A stretch of DNA of 64,000 nucleotides from CAVRRZ01 sp963723745 (GCA_963723745.1 CAVRRZ010000001.1:992001-1056000), one strand, 5' to 3'; positions 30,532 through 40,032 are shown, counted from the stretch's first letter. Notes: generated from the sequence alone by a model not told the origin. Numbers and translations: made by a program.

Positions 30532-33264
30532 ATGCCCGCGTCGGCGGCATGGGGCGCCTCCGGTGACCCCCTGGCCGACCCCATGCGGATCGCCGCAGCC
30601 CGCAGGCTCATGCTCGAGGTGTCCGGGCACGCCGCCTTCGACCGGCTGTCGGGCCTGGCCGCGCGGCTGGTGGGCGCCGGGCACGCCAAGGTCACGCTGT
30701 TCACCGACGAGGACCGGGTCATCGGCGGCTACGGGCTGCCGGAGGGGGTCATCGGCGGCCCCGCCCTGCTCACCGGCGCGCTGTCGGCGATCACGATCCG
30801 CCAGGCCGCGCCGCTCAACGTCCCCTCCGCCGCCGACGACCCGGCGCTCGCCGCCCTGCCGGCGGTCACCTCCGGCCAGGTGCGTGCCTACCTCGGGGCG
30901 CCGCTGATCTCGGCGTCGGGCCACGCGGTCGGCGCCCTCGCCGTGTACGACCCCGTCCCCCGGAACTGGACCGACGACGACGCTGAGCTGCTCGACCAGC
31001 TGGCCGCCTCCGTCGTGGCCGAGCTGGAGCTGTCGGCGGCCCGGTCGGCCGTCGGCACCTCCCTGGCGCGGCTCGAGGTGGCCCTGGAGGCGAGCTCGGT
31101 CGGCATCTGGGAGATCGACCTGCGGACCGGCCTGTTCGACTGCGACGTCCGCTGCGCGGCGATCTTCGGGGTCGAGGGGCCCGTCGTCGGCATGATGATG
31201 GAGCGGCTGGTCGACGACTACGTCCATCCCGAGGACCGGGAGCTGGCGCGGGAGTCGATCGCCGAGGCCGTCGTCGCCCGCTCCCAGTACACCGTCGAGG
31301 TGCGCAACCGGCGTCCGGACGGCGAGGTGCGCTGGACGGTGTCCCGCGGGCGCGTGGTCGTCGGTTCGGACGGCCAGCCCGAGCGGATCCTCGGCACGGT
31401 GCTCGACGTCACCGAGGCGCGCGAGGCCGCCGACGCCCGGCTGGTCGCCATGCGCCGGGCGACAGCCATCGCCGAGGTCGCCGCGGAGATCGCGCACGCC
31501 ACCCGCATCGACCAGCTCGCCGACATCACGCTGCGCGGTGCCCAGGTACTCGACGCCGACTCCGGTGGCATCGCCGTGTTCGACCCGATCGACGGCAAGC
31601 TGCGCGTGCACCTCGGACGACGGCTCGTCGACGCCGTGGTCGCCGAGATCCACGAGGCGCTGCCCCCGGAGGGCATCGTGATCGAGCTCGACGACTCCCT
31701 GCCCACCCAGCACGTCGCCCGCACCGGTGAGCGGATCCTGATCACCGACGCGGAGAGCGCGGCCCGGCGGTTCCCACGGATGGCCGAGATCAGCGAGGTG
31801 TTCGGCGTGCACGCCCTGGCCGCCGTCCCGCTGCGGATCGAGGGCTCGCTGCTCGGCAGCTTCGTGGCCACCTGGAACCAGGCGCGGGAGTTCACCGACG
31901 ACGACATCGGGCTGCTCGAGGGGCTGGCCGCGCAGATCGCGCTCAGCGTCTCGCGGTTGCACGCGGCGCAGGAGCGCGCCGCTGCCGAGGCGGCGATGCG
32001 GCTGGCCAACCAGCGCCTGCAGCTGCTCGCCGAGGTCGGCCGCGTGCTGTCGGGCAGCCTCGACATCGCCGCCCAGATCGAGCAGCTCGCCGACCTCGTC
32101 GTCCCGGAGCTCGGTGACTGGTGCTGGGTCGTGGTCAACGACGAGCAGGGCCGGCTGTACGGCCTGGCCTCGGCGCACCGCGACCCCGCCCGCCTCGAGG
32201 AGGTGCAGGACTACGTCCGATCGATGGTCTCGGTGATGACCGAGCAGTCCGCCGCCCGCGTCGTGACGACGACGGGGCGGCCGCTGGTGCTCGCCGAGAT
32301 CCCGGACGACGTCATGGCGCAGGCCATCCCCGACCCGGACGTGCGCGCGGGACTGGTCCGTCTCGGCGCGGCCGCGGGCATGGTGGTGCCGTTGGAGGCG
32401 CGCGGGCAGACCCTCGGCGCGCTCGGGCTCTTCTCCGGTGCGGAGCGCGGCGCGCACACGCAGGTGGAGGTCGACACCGCCGTCGAGATCGGCCGCCGGG
32501 CGGGGCTGGCGCTCCAGCAGTCGCGGCTCTACGGCCAGCAGCGGGCGCTCGCCGACGCCCTCCAGCGCAGCATGCTCACCGATCCGCCGCGGCCGGAGTG
32601 CTGCGAGATCGTCGTCCGGTACGTGCCGGCCTCGGCCGGGGTCGAGATCGGCGGTGACTGGTACGACGCCTTCCAGCAGCCCTCGGGCGAGGTCGTGCTG
32701 GCCATCGGCGACGTCGTCGGGCACGACACCCGCGCCGCCGCGGCGATGGGCCAGGTGCGCGGCCTGCTGCGCGGCATCGGCTACGCGAGCACGCACACGC
32801 CGGCCGCCGTCCTGACCGAGCTCGACCTGGCCGTCGACGGGCTGCAGCTGGACACGATGGCGACCGCGACCGTCGCCTCGCTGCGGCCGGCCGACGGCGG
32901 CGGACAGGTGCTGTGCTGGTCCAGTGCCGGGCACCCGCCGCCCGCGGTCGTGTCGCCCGACGGGAGCGTCCGGCTGCTGGGCGGCGATCACGCGGACCTG
33001 CTGATCGGGGTCGCCCCCGACCAGCCGCGCCACGACCACGAGGTGCTGCTCGAGCCCGGGACGACGGTGCTGCTCTACACCGACGGGCTCGTCGAGCGCC
33101 GCGACCGCGGGATCGACGACGGCACGACCGAGCTGGTCGAGGTGCTGCGCCGGTGTGCGGGCCTGTCGCTCGACGAGATGTGCGACCGACTGCTGGCCCG
33201 CATGTTCCTGCCCGACGCCGAGGACGACGTCGCCGTCCTCGCCGTCCGCCTCAGGTCGAGTTGA
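30532..33264 (+). CDS. Multi-sensor SpoIIE-type phosphatase (GAF-PAS-GAF-GAF-PP2C)
   Basis: This cytosolic protein of about 910 residues has GAF domains at about 20-165, 310-470 and 500-655, and a PAS fold at about 180-300 (VALEASSVGIWEIDLRTG, RRPDGEVRWTVSRGR, GTVLDVTEAREAAD). A C-terminal SpoIIE domain carries EIGGDWYDAFQQPSGE, IGDVVGHDTRAAAAMGQ, SSAGHPPPAVV, LYTDGLVERR and EDDVAVLAVRL. It probably dephosphorylates an anti-sigma antagonist in response to small ligands or light/redox. The ATG at 30532 is preferred to the GTG nine bases earlier for spacing from GGGAGG. Its TGA stop is supplied by a family A palindrome. Confidence 0.88.
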   Translation: MPASAAWGASGDPLADPMRIAAARRLMLEVSGHAAFDRLSGLAARLVGAGHAKVTLFTDEDRVIGGYGLPEGVIGGPALLTGALSAITIRQAAPLNVPSAADDPALAALPAVTSGQVRAYLGAPLISASGHAVGALAVYDPVPRNWTDDDAELLDQLAASVVAELELSAARSAVGTSLARLEVALEASSVGIWEIDLRTGLFDCDVRCAAIFGVEGPVVGMMMERLVDDYVHPEDRELARESIAEAVVARSQYTVEVRNRRPDGEVRWTVSRGRVVVGSDGQPERILGTVLDVTEAREAADARLVAMRRATAIAEVAAEIAHATRIDQLADITLRGAQVLDADSGGIAVFDPIDGKLRVHLGRRLVDAVVAEIHEALPPEGIVIELDDSLPTQHVARTGERILITDAESAARRFPRMAEISEVFGVHALAAVPLRIEGSLLGSFVATWNQAREFTDDDIGLLEGLAAQIALSVSRLHAAQERAAAEAAMRLANQRLQLLAEVGRVLSGSLDIAAQIEQLADLVVPELGDWCWVVVNDEQGRLYGLASAHRDPARLEEVQDYVRSMVSVMTEQSAARVVTTTGRPLVLAEIPDDVMAQAIPDPDVRAGLVRLGAAAGMVVPLEARGQTLGALGLFSGAERGAHTQVEVDTAVEIGRRAGLALQQSRLYGQQRALADALQRSMLTDPPRPECCEIVVRYVPASAGVEIGGDWYDAFQQPSGEVVLAIGDVVGHDTRAAAAMGQVRGLLRGIGYASTHTPAAVLTELDLAVDGLQLDTMATATVASLRPADGGGQVLCWSSAGHPPPAVVSPDGSVRLLGGDHADLLIGVAPDQPRHDHEVLLEPGTTVLLYTDGLVERRDRGIDDGTTELVEVLRRCAGLSLDEMCDRLLARMFLPDAEDDVAVLAVRLRSS

Positions 33265-33333
33265 TCATCGTCTGCGTGCGCGTCCGGACGGCGTGTCCGC
33301 CCGTGTCGCGGGCACGCAGACGATGATCAACTC
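33258..33333. repeat. Palindromic repeat family A, copy A3
   Basis: 22-bp perfect arms (33258-33279 and 33312-33333, GAGTTGATCATCGTCTGCGTGC and complement) with a 32-bp loop between two convergent genes. The left arm provides the AGT TGA end of the SpoIIE gene. The acyl-CoA oxidase gene stops one base outside the right arm. Confidence 0.92.
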
Positions 33334-35400
33334 CTACTGGGCGGGGGCGACCTCGAGGTCGGTGGCCGTGGCGTCGGGGGTGCCGGTGCCGGTGACGGTC
33401 CGCAGGCGGGCGTCCTCCGCGGCCATCGCCTCCTGCCGCTGTGCCTCCTCCTCGAGGATCTTCGCGGCCTTCCACGCCTCCGGGATGCCGAAGGCGTCGA
33501 CCAGCGTCACCATGTGCGGCCGCAGCTGCTTGAGCAGCGCGTTGATCGCCGCCGTCACCGCCTTGGCGCGGTTCGGGGTGAGCCGGCCGTGGGACATGAA
33601 CCAGGAGGCGTCCTGCTCGATCGTGGTCAGCGCGTAGAGGTCGCACACGGCGTCGAGCACTCGCTTGACCGCCGGGTCCTCGGTCTTGTCCACCGCGTCG
33701 ACGAACGCCTCGAGCACCACCCGGTCGATGTGCGCGGTGGCCGTCTTGAGCACGTGGTCCTGGACGTCGTTGAACATGTCGAAGGGCGCCATGCCGTCGG
33801 TCGTCGAGTTCTTGCGCAGCCGCTTGATGGCGCCCTCGAGCACGTGCTTCTCGCGGTCCTCGAGCATCTTCAGCTGCCAGCCGCGGTCGAGCAGCGGCAC
33901 CTCGTCGTCCCGGCCCGGGACGGCGTCGACCAGCCGCTGGATCAGCCCACGGGCCGCCGTCCGCTCCAGCACCGTCTCGCGGACCATGTCGGCGACGAAG
34001 CCGACCTTGCCCCAGCCGTCGAGCGACCCGAACGCGTCGCGGTAGCCGGTGAGCAGCCCCTTGGCCACCAGCTGCAGCAGGACGGTGTTGTCGCCCTCGA
34101 ACGTGGTGAACACGTCGGTGTCGGCCTTGAGGTGGGGCAGCCGGTTCTCCTGCAGGTAGCCGGCGCCGCCGCAGGCCTCCCGGCACATCTGGATGGTCGC
34201 CGTGGCGTGCGCGGTCTGCGCCACCTTGAGCCCGGCCGCGCGCGACTCGAGCTCGCGCTGCGCCTCCTCGTCGACCTCCTCGCCGTGCACGTGCACCCGG
34301 GTCTGCACGTCGTGCAGGCTGCTGACCAGCTCGCCCTGCGCGAAGTGCAGCGCGTAGGTCCTGGCCAGCGCCGTGAGCAGCTCGCGCTGGTGCACGAGGT
34401 AGTCGTTGATGACGATCTCGCGCTCCTCGCCGGGGGCGGCGAACTGGCGGCGCACCTCGCCGTACCGGACGGCGATGTCGAGCGCCAGCTTGGTCGCCGA
34501 CGCCGCCGCCCCGCCCACGCTGACCCGGCCGCGCACGAGGGTGCCGAGCATGGTGAAGAAGCGGCGGGTCTCGTTCTCGATCGAGCTGAAGTAGGTGCCG
34601 TCCTCGTGGACCTGGCCGTAGCGGTCGAGCAGCGCCTCGCGCGGCAACCGCACGTGGTCGAAGCTCAGCCGGCCGTTGTCGACGCCGAGCAGGCCGGCCT
34701 TCGCGCCGTCGTCCCCGATCGTGACGCCCTCGCAGGGTGTGCCGTCGGCGTTGCGGATCGGCACGATCCAGGCGTGCACGCCCCGTCCCTCCGGGGCCTC
34801 GCCCCTGGTGCCGGTGATCAGCTGGGCGAAGACGACGGCGGCCCGGCCGTCCTGGGCCGCGTTGCCGATGTAGTCCTTGCGGGCGGCCTGGTGCGGGGTG
34901 TGCAGGTCGAACGTCTGCGTCTCGGGGTCGTAGGTGCACGTCGTCCGCAGCTGCTGGACGTCGGACCCGTGCCCGGTCTCGGTCATCGCGAAGCAGCCGG
35001 GCAGCTCGAAGCTCATGATCGTCGGCAGGTACTCGGCGTGGTGCCGTTCGGTGCCCAGCAACTGGACGGCGCCGCCGAACAGGCCCCACTGCACGCCGGC
35101 CTTGACCATGATCGACAGATCGCCGTAGGCGAGCATCTCGATCGAGGTGACCGAGCCGCCCTGGTCGTCCTGGCCGCCGTACTGCTTCGGGAAGCCGAGC
35201 ACCGCGCGGCCGGACTCGGCCAGCTTCGCCGTCGCGCGGGTCACGCGCTCGCGGGCCTGCGCCATCGACTCGCCGTAGACCGGCAGGAAGTCCTCGTCGC
35301 TCAGGTTCTCGCGGGCGTCGCGGCGCACGTGCGCCCAGCGCCCGTCGAGGATCTCCTGGATCTTCTTCGGGTCGACCGACGGGGGAAGGGTGCTCGTCAT
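33334..35400 (-). CDS. Acyl-CoA oxidase/dehydrogenase family protein
   Basis: This 688-residue flavoenzyme has acyl-CoA oxidase-like length and layout. FAMTETGHGSDVQQL is the FAD/substrate motif, RGRVSVGGAAASATKLALDIAVRYGEVRRQF covers the central helices, CGGAGYLQENRLP follows, and FEGDNTVLLQLVAKG contains the catalytic Glu of the ACOX group. It introduces the trans-2 double bond in the first step of beta-oxidation. The ATG overlaps the TetR stop as ATGA and also has GAGGAGG upstream. Hydratase, 3-ketoacyl reductase and thiolase genes diverge from it, so the region encodes a full spiral. Confidence 0.9.
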   Translation of the reverse strand: MTSTLPPSVDPKKIQEILDGRWAHVRRDARENLSDEDFLPVYGESMAQARERVTRATAKLAESGRAVLGFPKQYGGQDDQGGSVTSIEMLAYGDLSIMVKAGVQWGLFGGAVQLLGTERHHAEYLPTIMSFELPGCFAMTETGHGSDVQQLRTTCTYDPETQTFDLHTPHQAARKDYIGNAAQDGRAAVVFAQLITGTRGEAPEGRGVHAWIVPIRNADGTPCEGVTIGDDGAKAGLLGVDNGRLSFDHVRLPREALLDRYGQVHEDGTYFSSIENETRRFFTMLGTLVRGRVSVGGAAASATKLALDIAVRYGEVRRQFAAPGEEREIVINDYLVHQRELLTALARTYALHFAQGELVSSLHDVQTRVHVHGEEVDEEAQRELESRAAGLKVAQTAHATATIQMCREACGGAGYLQENRLPHLKADTDVFTTFEGDNTVLLQLVAKGLLTGYRDAFGSLDGWGKVGFVADMVRETVLERTAARGLIQRLVDAVPGRDDEVPLLDRGWQLKMLEDREKHVLEGAIKRLRKNSTTDGMAPFDMFNDVQDHVLKTATAHIDRVVLEAFVDAVDKTEDPAVKRVLDAVCDLYALTTIEQDASWFMSHGRLTPNRAKAVTAAINALLKQLRPHMVTLVDAFGIPEAWKAAKILEEEAQRQEAMAAEDARLRTVTGTGTPDATATDLEVAPAQ

Positions 35401-36098
35401 TGCTCCTCCTCGGGAGTCCTCACGACGCCGGAGAGTCCGGCCCAGGCGAGATCGGTCAGGTGTGCGGCGAGATCGCTGCGCAGCATGGGGCGTTCGGCAC
35501 GCAGCCACCAGTCGGCGGCCGAGCGGACCAGCCCGACGACGCCGTGGCCCCAGGGCGCCGCGGGGGTGACGTCGGCGCCGGCGCGCTCGAGGGCGGTCGC
35601 GACGACGGCGGCCGCCTGGTCGCCGACGAGGTCGGACAGGGTGGTGATCGGGTCGCCGTCCGCAGGGGACGACGGCTGCCGGGAGACGACGAACCGGTAG
35701 ACCTCCGGGTCGGCCTCCAGGAAGGCCAGGTAGGCGTCGATCGCGGCCGCGAGCATGCCGCGCGGGTGCTCACTGCTCTGCATGGCCGCGCGCAGGGTGT
35801 CGGTGAGCTGCCCGGCGACCCGGGTGCAGACGGCGGTGTGCAGCTCCCCGCGGTCGCTGAAGTGCCGGTAGACGACGGTCTTGCTGGTGCCTGCGGTCGC
35901 GGCGATCTCGTCCATGCCCACGCCGGCACCGTGCCGGGAGACCGCCGCGAGCGCGGCGTCGACGAGCTGCTCGCGACGGGCCCTGCGGTGCTCGTCCCAC
36001 CGGGAATCGCGCCGGTCCCGGGCACGGTTCGGGTCGCGCCGATCGCCGGAGTGCGTGATCTTGGCGTGCGACGAGCTTCTCACCGCCTCGACTTTCAT
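35397..36098 (-). CDS. TetR-family repressor of the beta-oxidation locus
   Basis: This 233-residue regulator has an N-terminal helix-turn-helix (REQLVDAALAAVSRHGAGVGMDEIAATAGTSKTVVYRHF, in parts) followed by a helical ligand domain with DPEVYRFVVSRQPS. A basic N-terminal extension of about 35 residues precedes the domain. It is co-translated with the acyl-CoA oxidase gene and diverges from thiolase across a 60-bp gap holding a paired CGGTACCG site, so it probably represses both directions until an acyl-CoA binds. Confidence 0.88.
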   Translation of the reverse strand: MKVEAVRSSSHAKITHSGDRRDPNRARDRRDSRWDEHRRARREQLVDAALAAVSRHGAGVGMDEIAATAGTSKTVVYRHFSDRGELHTAVCTRVAGQLTDTLRAAMQSSEHPRGMLAAAIDAYLAFLEADPEVYRFVVSRQPSSPADGDPITTLSDLVGDQAAAVVATALERAGADVTPAAPWGHGVVGLVRSAADWWLRAERPMLRSDLAAHLTDLAWAGLSGVVRTPEEEQ

Positions 36099-36106
36099 GT
36101 GTCAGA

Positions 36107-36130
36107 CGGTACCGGGTACTGTCGGTACCG
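36107..36130. promoter_or_regulatory. Candidate TetR operator
   Basis: Two CGGTACCG octamers, each a palindrome, lie at 36107-36114 and 36123-36130 (16 bp centre to centre) in the 60-bp gap between the divergent tetR and thiolase starts. The spacing suits two dimers on successive DNA turns, a common TetR arrangement. Confidence 0.55.
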
Positions 36131-36158
36131 GCCAACGCAACCGACCCCGGAGGTCCCC

Positions 36159-37445
36159 ATGGCTCGCAGCACTTCCGCACGCCGCGCCGCGATCCTCGGC
36201 GGGAACCGCATCCCGTTCGCCCGCTCCAACTCCGCCTACGCCCAGGCGTCCAACCAGGACATGCTCACCGCCACCCTCGACGGGCTGGTCGCCCGGTTCG
36301 GTCTGCAGGGCCGCCAGCTGGGCGAGGTCGTCGCCGGCGCCGTCCTCAAGCACGCCCGCGACTTCAACCTGACCCGCGAGTCGGTGCTGGGCTCCCAGCT
36401 GTCGGCCGCCACGCCGGCCTACGACGTGCAGCAGGCCTGCGGCACCGGCCTGGAGGCGGCCGTCCTGGTCGCCAACAAGATCGCGCTCGGCCAGATCGAG
36501 TCGGGCATCGCGGGTGGTGTGGACACGACGTCCGACGCCCCGCTGGCCGTCAACGACGACCTGCGCCGCGTGCTGATCGCGCTGAACAGTGCGAAGACGG
36601 TCCAGCAGCGGCTCAAGGCACTGGGCGGGCTGCGGCCGGGGCACATCGTGCCGGACATCCCGCGCAACGCCGAGCCGCGCACCGGCCTGGCGATGGGCGA
36701 CCACGCCGCGATCACCGCCGAGAAGTGGGAGATCGGCCGCGAGGAGCAGGACGAGCTCACCGTGCGCTCGCACCGGAACCTGGCCGCCGCCTACGACCGC
36801 GGCTTCTTCGACGACCTGGTCACGCCGTACCTGAGCCTGACCCGCGACCAGAACCTGCGGCCGGACTCGTCGATCGAGAAGCTGGCGAAGCTCTCGCCGG
36901 TGTTCGGCGGCGAGAACGGCACGATGACCGCGGCCAACTCCACGCCCCTCTCCGACGGCGCCTCCGCCGTCCTGATGGCCTCGGACGAGTGGGCATCCGA
37001 CCACGGTCTGCCCGTGCTCGCCCACCTGGTCGACGCGCAGACGGCCGCCGTCGACTACGTGCACGGCGGCGAGGGCCTGCTGATGGCGCCGGTCTACGCC
37101 ATGCCGGTGATGCTCGCCCGCAACGGGCTGACCCTGCAGGACTTCGACTACTACGAGATCCACGAGGCGTTCGCCTCGACGGTGCTCTCGACGCTCAAGG
37201 CGTGGGAGGACGCGGCCTTCTGCAAGGAGAAGCTGGGCCTCGACGCGCCCCTCGGCTCGATCGACCGCTCGAAGCTCAACGTCAACGGCTCGTCGCTGGC
37301 CGCGGGCCACCCGTTCGCCGCGACCGGCGGGCGGATCGTCGCCTCGCTGGCCAAGCAGCTGCACGAGGCCGGCCCCGGCAAGCGCGGGCTGATCTCGATC
37401 TGCGCCGCGGGCGGCCAGGGCGTCGTCGCCATCCTCGAGTCCTGA
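36159..37445 (+). CDS. fadA: Acetyl-CoA C-acetyltransferase (thiolase, FadA/FadI-like)
   Basis: This 428-residue thiolase catalyses the last step of beta-oxidation, releasing acetyl-CoA from 3-ketoacyl-CoA. Residues in place are the nucleophilic Cys in YDVQQACGTGLEAA, His in YYEIHEAFAST, the NGSSLAAGHPFAATGGR loop and the second Cys in LISICAAGGQG. The ATG has GGAGG four bases upstream. FabG-like and MaoC genes follow on the same strand, although a large family C palindrome pair stands between this gene and fabG and could cut readthrough. Confidence 0.92.
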   Translation: MARSTSARRAAILGGNRIPFARSNSAYAQASNQDMLTATLDGLVARFGLQGRQLGEVVAGAVLKHARDFNLTRESVLGSQLSAATPAYDVQQACGTGLEAAVLVANKIALGQIESGIAGGVDTTSDAPLAVNDDLRRVLIALNSAKTVQQRLKALGGLRPGHIVPDIPRNAEPRTGLAMGDHAAITAEKWEIGREEQDELTVRSHRNLAAAYDRGFFDDLVTPYLSLTRDQNLRPDSSIEKLAKLSPVFGGENGTMTAANSTPLSDGASAVLMASDEWASDHGLPVLAHLVDAQTAAVDYVHGGEGLLMAPVYAMPVMLARNGLTLQDFDYYEIHEAFASTVLSTLKAWEDAAFCKEKLGLDAPLGSIDRSKLNVNGSSLAAGHPFAATGGRIVASLAKQLHEAGPGKRGLISICAAGGQGVVAILES

Positions 37446-37449
37446 CGCC

Positions 37450-37540
37450 GGGCTCGAGCCCCGGCCTTTATGGCCATAAGTGCCGCCCGCCGGCCGGCCG
37501 GCGGGCTCGAGCCCGGCACTTATGGCCATAAAGGCCCCTC
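37450..37540. repeat. Palindromic repeat family C, double copy C2
   Basis: Two inverted 22-bp units, GGCCTTTATGGCCATAAGTGCC (37463-37484) and GGCACTTATGGCCATAAAGGCC (37515-37536), each nearly self-complementary, flank a CCGGCCGGCCGG core and two copies of GGGCTCGAGCC. It lies between thiolase and fabG in the same operon direction, so it is an intra-operon hairpin. Confidence 0.88.
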
Positions 37541-37558
37541 TCGGAAGGATCTCCACCT

Positions 37559-38929
37559 GTGAGTGACTGGTACCGCGACTTCGCGAACTCCGGGGTGGGC
37601 ACGACGCTCACCACGAAGCTCGGCCTGCCCCGCCCGGCGGTGCTGCGCCGTTACACCCCCGGCGACCCGCTGCTGCCCGGCCCCGCCGTCATCGGCTCGG
37701 CCGGGGAGGGCCGGCTGCGTGCCCGGCTGACCGAGATCCTCGGCGACGCCGGGGTTCCGGTGCAGTCGCCGGTCACGGTCGACGGCGGTACGGACGGCGA
37801 GCGGCCGGCGGCGGTGATCCTCGACGCCACCGGGCTGCGGACGCCGGCCGACCTGACCGCCGCGCACGACTTCCTCGCCCCCGCGGTGAAGCGGCTGGCG
37901 CGGACCGGCCGGGTGCTGGTGCTGGCCGACCCGCCGTCCGACGCCGACGGGCCGGCGCAGGCGGCCGCCCGGCAGGCGCTGGACGGACTGGTCCGTTCGG
38001 TGGCCAAGGAGCTTCGCAACGGGTCGACGGCCAACCTGCTCTTCGTGCCCGAGGGCGCCGAGGCGGGGCTGGCCAGCCCGGTGCGCTTCTTCCTGTCCGG
38101 CCGCTCGGCCTACGTCGACGGCCAGGCCGTGACCCTGTCGCCGGTCGACCCGCCGGCCGGTGAGGACCACGAGAAGCCGCTGGCCGGCACCGTGGCCGTC
38201 GTCACCGGGGCCGCCCGCGGCATCGGCGCGGCCATCGCCAGGGTGATGGCCCGCGACGGCGCGCACGTCGTCGCCGTCGACATCCCGGCTGCGGGGGAGT
38301 CGCTGACCCAGGTGGCCAACGAGGTGGGCGGCACCGCGTTCCAGCTCGACATCACCGCACCGGACGCCGCGCAGCGGCTGATCGAGCACCTGCGGGAGCG
38401 GCACTCCGCGGGTGGGGACGGGTGCGTGGACATCGTCGTCCACAACGCCGGCATCACCCGCGACAAGCTGCTGGTCAACATGGACGCCGCCCGCTGGAAC
38501 TCGGTCATGGCCGTGAACCTGCAGGCGCAGCTCGACATCACCCAGGCGCTGCTGGACGCCGACGGCGTCCTGAAGCCCGGTGCGCGGGTGATCGCGGTGA
38601 GCTCGCAGTCGGGCATCGCCGGCAACCGCGGGCAGACCAACTACGCGGCGTCGAAGGCCGGTGTCATCGGCATGGTGCGCGCGTGGGCGCCGGAGTTCGC
38701 GCGGCGCGGGGCGACCATCAACGCCGTCGCCCCGGGCTTCATCGTCACGGAGATGACGGCGACGATGCCGCTGGGCACCCGCGAGGTCGGCTCGCGGATC
38801 AACTCACTGCAGCAGGGCGGCCTGCCCGAGGACGTCGCCGAGACCATCGCCTGGCTGTCCCAGCCCGGGTCGTCGGCCGTCAACGGCCAGACCGTGCGGG
38901 TGTGCGGCCAGTCGATGCTGGGTGCCTGA
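37559..38929 (+). CDS. 3-oxoacyl reductase, high-molecular-weight FabG4 type
   Basis: This 456-residue protein resembles mycobacterial FabG4 (Rv0242c). An N-terminal flavodoxin-like domain (about 1-200) lacks a catalytic motif, and a C-terminal short-chain dehydrogenase follows. The NAD site is VVTGAARGIGAAIARVMA, and the Ser-Tyr-Lys triad is in SSQSGIAGNRGQTNYAASKAG. FabG4 prefers NADH and works on long-chain 3-ketoacyl-CoA, which fits its place between thiolase and MaoC genes. The GTG start has a GGAAGGA site about ten bases upstream, just after the family C element. Confidence 0.9.
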   Translation: MSDWYRDFANSGVGTTLTTKLGLPRPAVLRRYTPGDPLLPGPAVIGSAGEGRLRARLTEILGDAGVPVQSPVTVDGGTDGERPAAVILDATGLRTPADLTAAHDFLAPAVKRLARTGRVLVLADPPSDADGPAQAAARQALDGLVRSVAKELRNGSTANLLFVPEGAEAGLASPVRFFLSGRSAYVDGQAVTLSPVDPPAGEDHEKPLAGTVAVVTGAARGIGAAIARVMARDGAHVVAVDIPAAGESLTQVANEVGGTAFQLDITAPDAAQRLIEHLRERHSAGGDGCVDIVVHNAGITRDKLLVNMDAARWNSVMAVNLQAQLDITQALLDADGVLKPGARVIAVSSQSGIAGNRGQTNYAASKAGVIGMVRAWAPEFARRGATINAVAPGFIVTEMTATMPLGTREVGSRINSLQQGGLPEDVAETIAWLSQPGSSAVNGQTVRVCGQSMLGA

Positions 38930-38942
38930 GAAGGGGGGCCTG

Positions 38943-39818
38943 ATGTCTCGCACCGAACTGGACCGCGCACCGAACCTGCCCGCGCTCTTCGCCCGGGCCG
39001 CGGTCACCGCCCGCGGCCGCGGCGGCGACCTGCCCGATACCCGGCTGGCGCGCAGCGGTGTGGACGTCGACCCCGCGGACCTGGCCGCCTACGCCCGGGT
39101 CTGCGGGTTCGGGCTGGCCGACGTCGTGCCGCCCACCTACCCGCACATCCTCAGCTTCCCGCTGCAGGTCGCGCTGATGAGCGACAGGGCGTTCCCGCTG
39201 GCCCTGGTCGGACTGGTGCACGTGCGCAACCGCATCGACGTGCTGCGGCCGATCGGCACCGGCGAGACGCTCGACGTGGAGGTCTGGTCCGAGCGGTTCG
39301 CCACGCACCGCTCCGGCGCGACGGTCGACCTGTGTGCCTCGGTGTCTTCCGGCGGAGAGGAGGTCTGGCGGGGGCGCTCGACGTATCTCGCCCGCAAGGC
39401 GCAGGCTCCCGCCGGTGCACCGGAGTCCGACACCGACGTCCGGATCGGCGAGCTGCCCGACGGCGCCATCCGCTGGCGGGTGGCCGACGACACCGGACGT
39501 CGCTACGCCAAGGTCTCCGGCGACGTGAACCCGATCCACATGTCCTCGCTGACCGCGAAGGCGCTGGGGTTCAAGCGCGCGATCGCGCACGGCATGTGGG
39601 TCAAGGCCCGAGCGCTCGCCGCGCTCGAAGGCCGGCTGCCCGAGGCGATGAGTGTCGACGTCGCGTTCCGGAAGCCGCTGTTCCTGCCGTCCACCGTGAC
39701 GCTGGCGACCGCGCCGGTGCTGCCGGGTGGCTGGGACGTCGCCGTCCGCAACGCGAAGGCGGGCACCGAGCACCTGGTGGGCACGATCCGCCGCTGGACG
39801 GAACGGGACGGGCTGTAA
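38943..39818 (+). CDS. MaoC-family hydratase, double hotdog type
   Basis: This 291-residue hydratase has two hotdog halves. The N-terminal half is degenerate (VVPPTYPHILSFPLQVALMS). The C-terminal half holds the complete motif YAKVSGDVNPIHMSSLTAKALGF with catalytic Asp and His, plus AIAHGMWVKA. It resembles mycobacterial HtdX (Rv0241c), which also neighbours FabG4, supporting an (R)-3-hydroxyacyl step. The ATG lies 13 bases after the fabG stop with an AAGGGGGG site. Confidence 0.9.
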   Translation: MSRTELDRAPNLPALFARAAVTARGRGGDLPDTRLARSGVDVDPADLAAYARVCGFGLADVVPPTYPHILSFPLQVALMSDRAFPLALVGLVHVRNRIDVLRPIGTGETLDVEVWSERFATHRSGATVDLCASVSSGGEEVWRGRSTYLARKAQAPAGAPESDTDVRIGELPDGAIRWRVADDTGRRYAKVSGDVNPIHMSSLTAKALGFKRAIAHGMWVKARALAALEGRLPEAMSVDVAFRKPLFLPSTVTLATAPVLPGGWDVAVRNAKAGTEHLVGTIRRWTERDGL

Positions 39819-39913
39819 AGCGACTATCGCTAGTTCCGCGAAGTAATTTGGTGGGGATGTCTCGTGCATCCCACAGCCCCCTGACCTGCGAGTATCCCCA
39901 AACATCACGAAAA

Positions 39914-39980
39914 GATCACGTGGTGCACCATCGCCGTCGCCGGGCGTGGCGGACGGCGGGGCGTGGCGGAGCACGTGATC
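39914..39980 (+). promoter_or_regulatory. Structured 5' region upstream of the sortase substrate gene
   Basis: GATCACGTG (39914-39922) and CACGTGATC (39972-39980) could close a stem around a segment with two direct copies of GGGCGTGGCGGA (39942-39953 and 39959-39970). The 214-bp gap upstream of the surface protein gene is more A/T-rich than its surroundings and holds ATCACGAAAAGATCACG just before this stem. It may be a structured leader. I could not match it to the cyclic di-AMP riboswitch or another known class. Confidence 0.3.
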
Positions 39981-40032
39981 CGCTGCTGCCCGCGTCCGGC
40001 GTCCGGGCGTCCGAGCCCGGCGCACCGGGCAC

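Noticed and set aside
39819..40032. Cyclic di-AMP (ydaO-type) riboswitch upstream of the surface protein gene
   Set aside because: The position is suggestive, but I could not find the conserved core segments of that class, so only a generic structured leader is reported.
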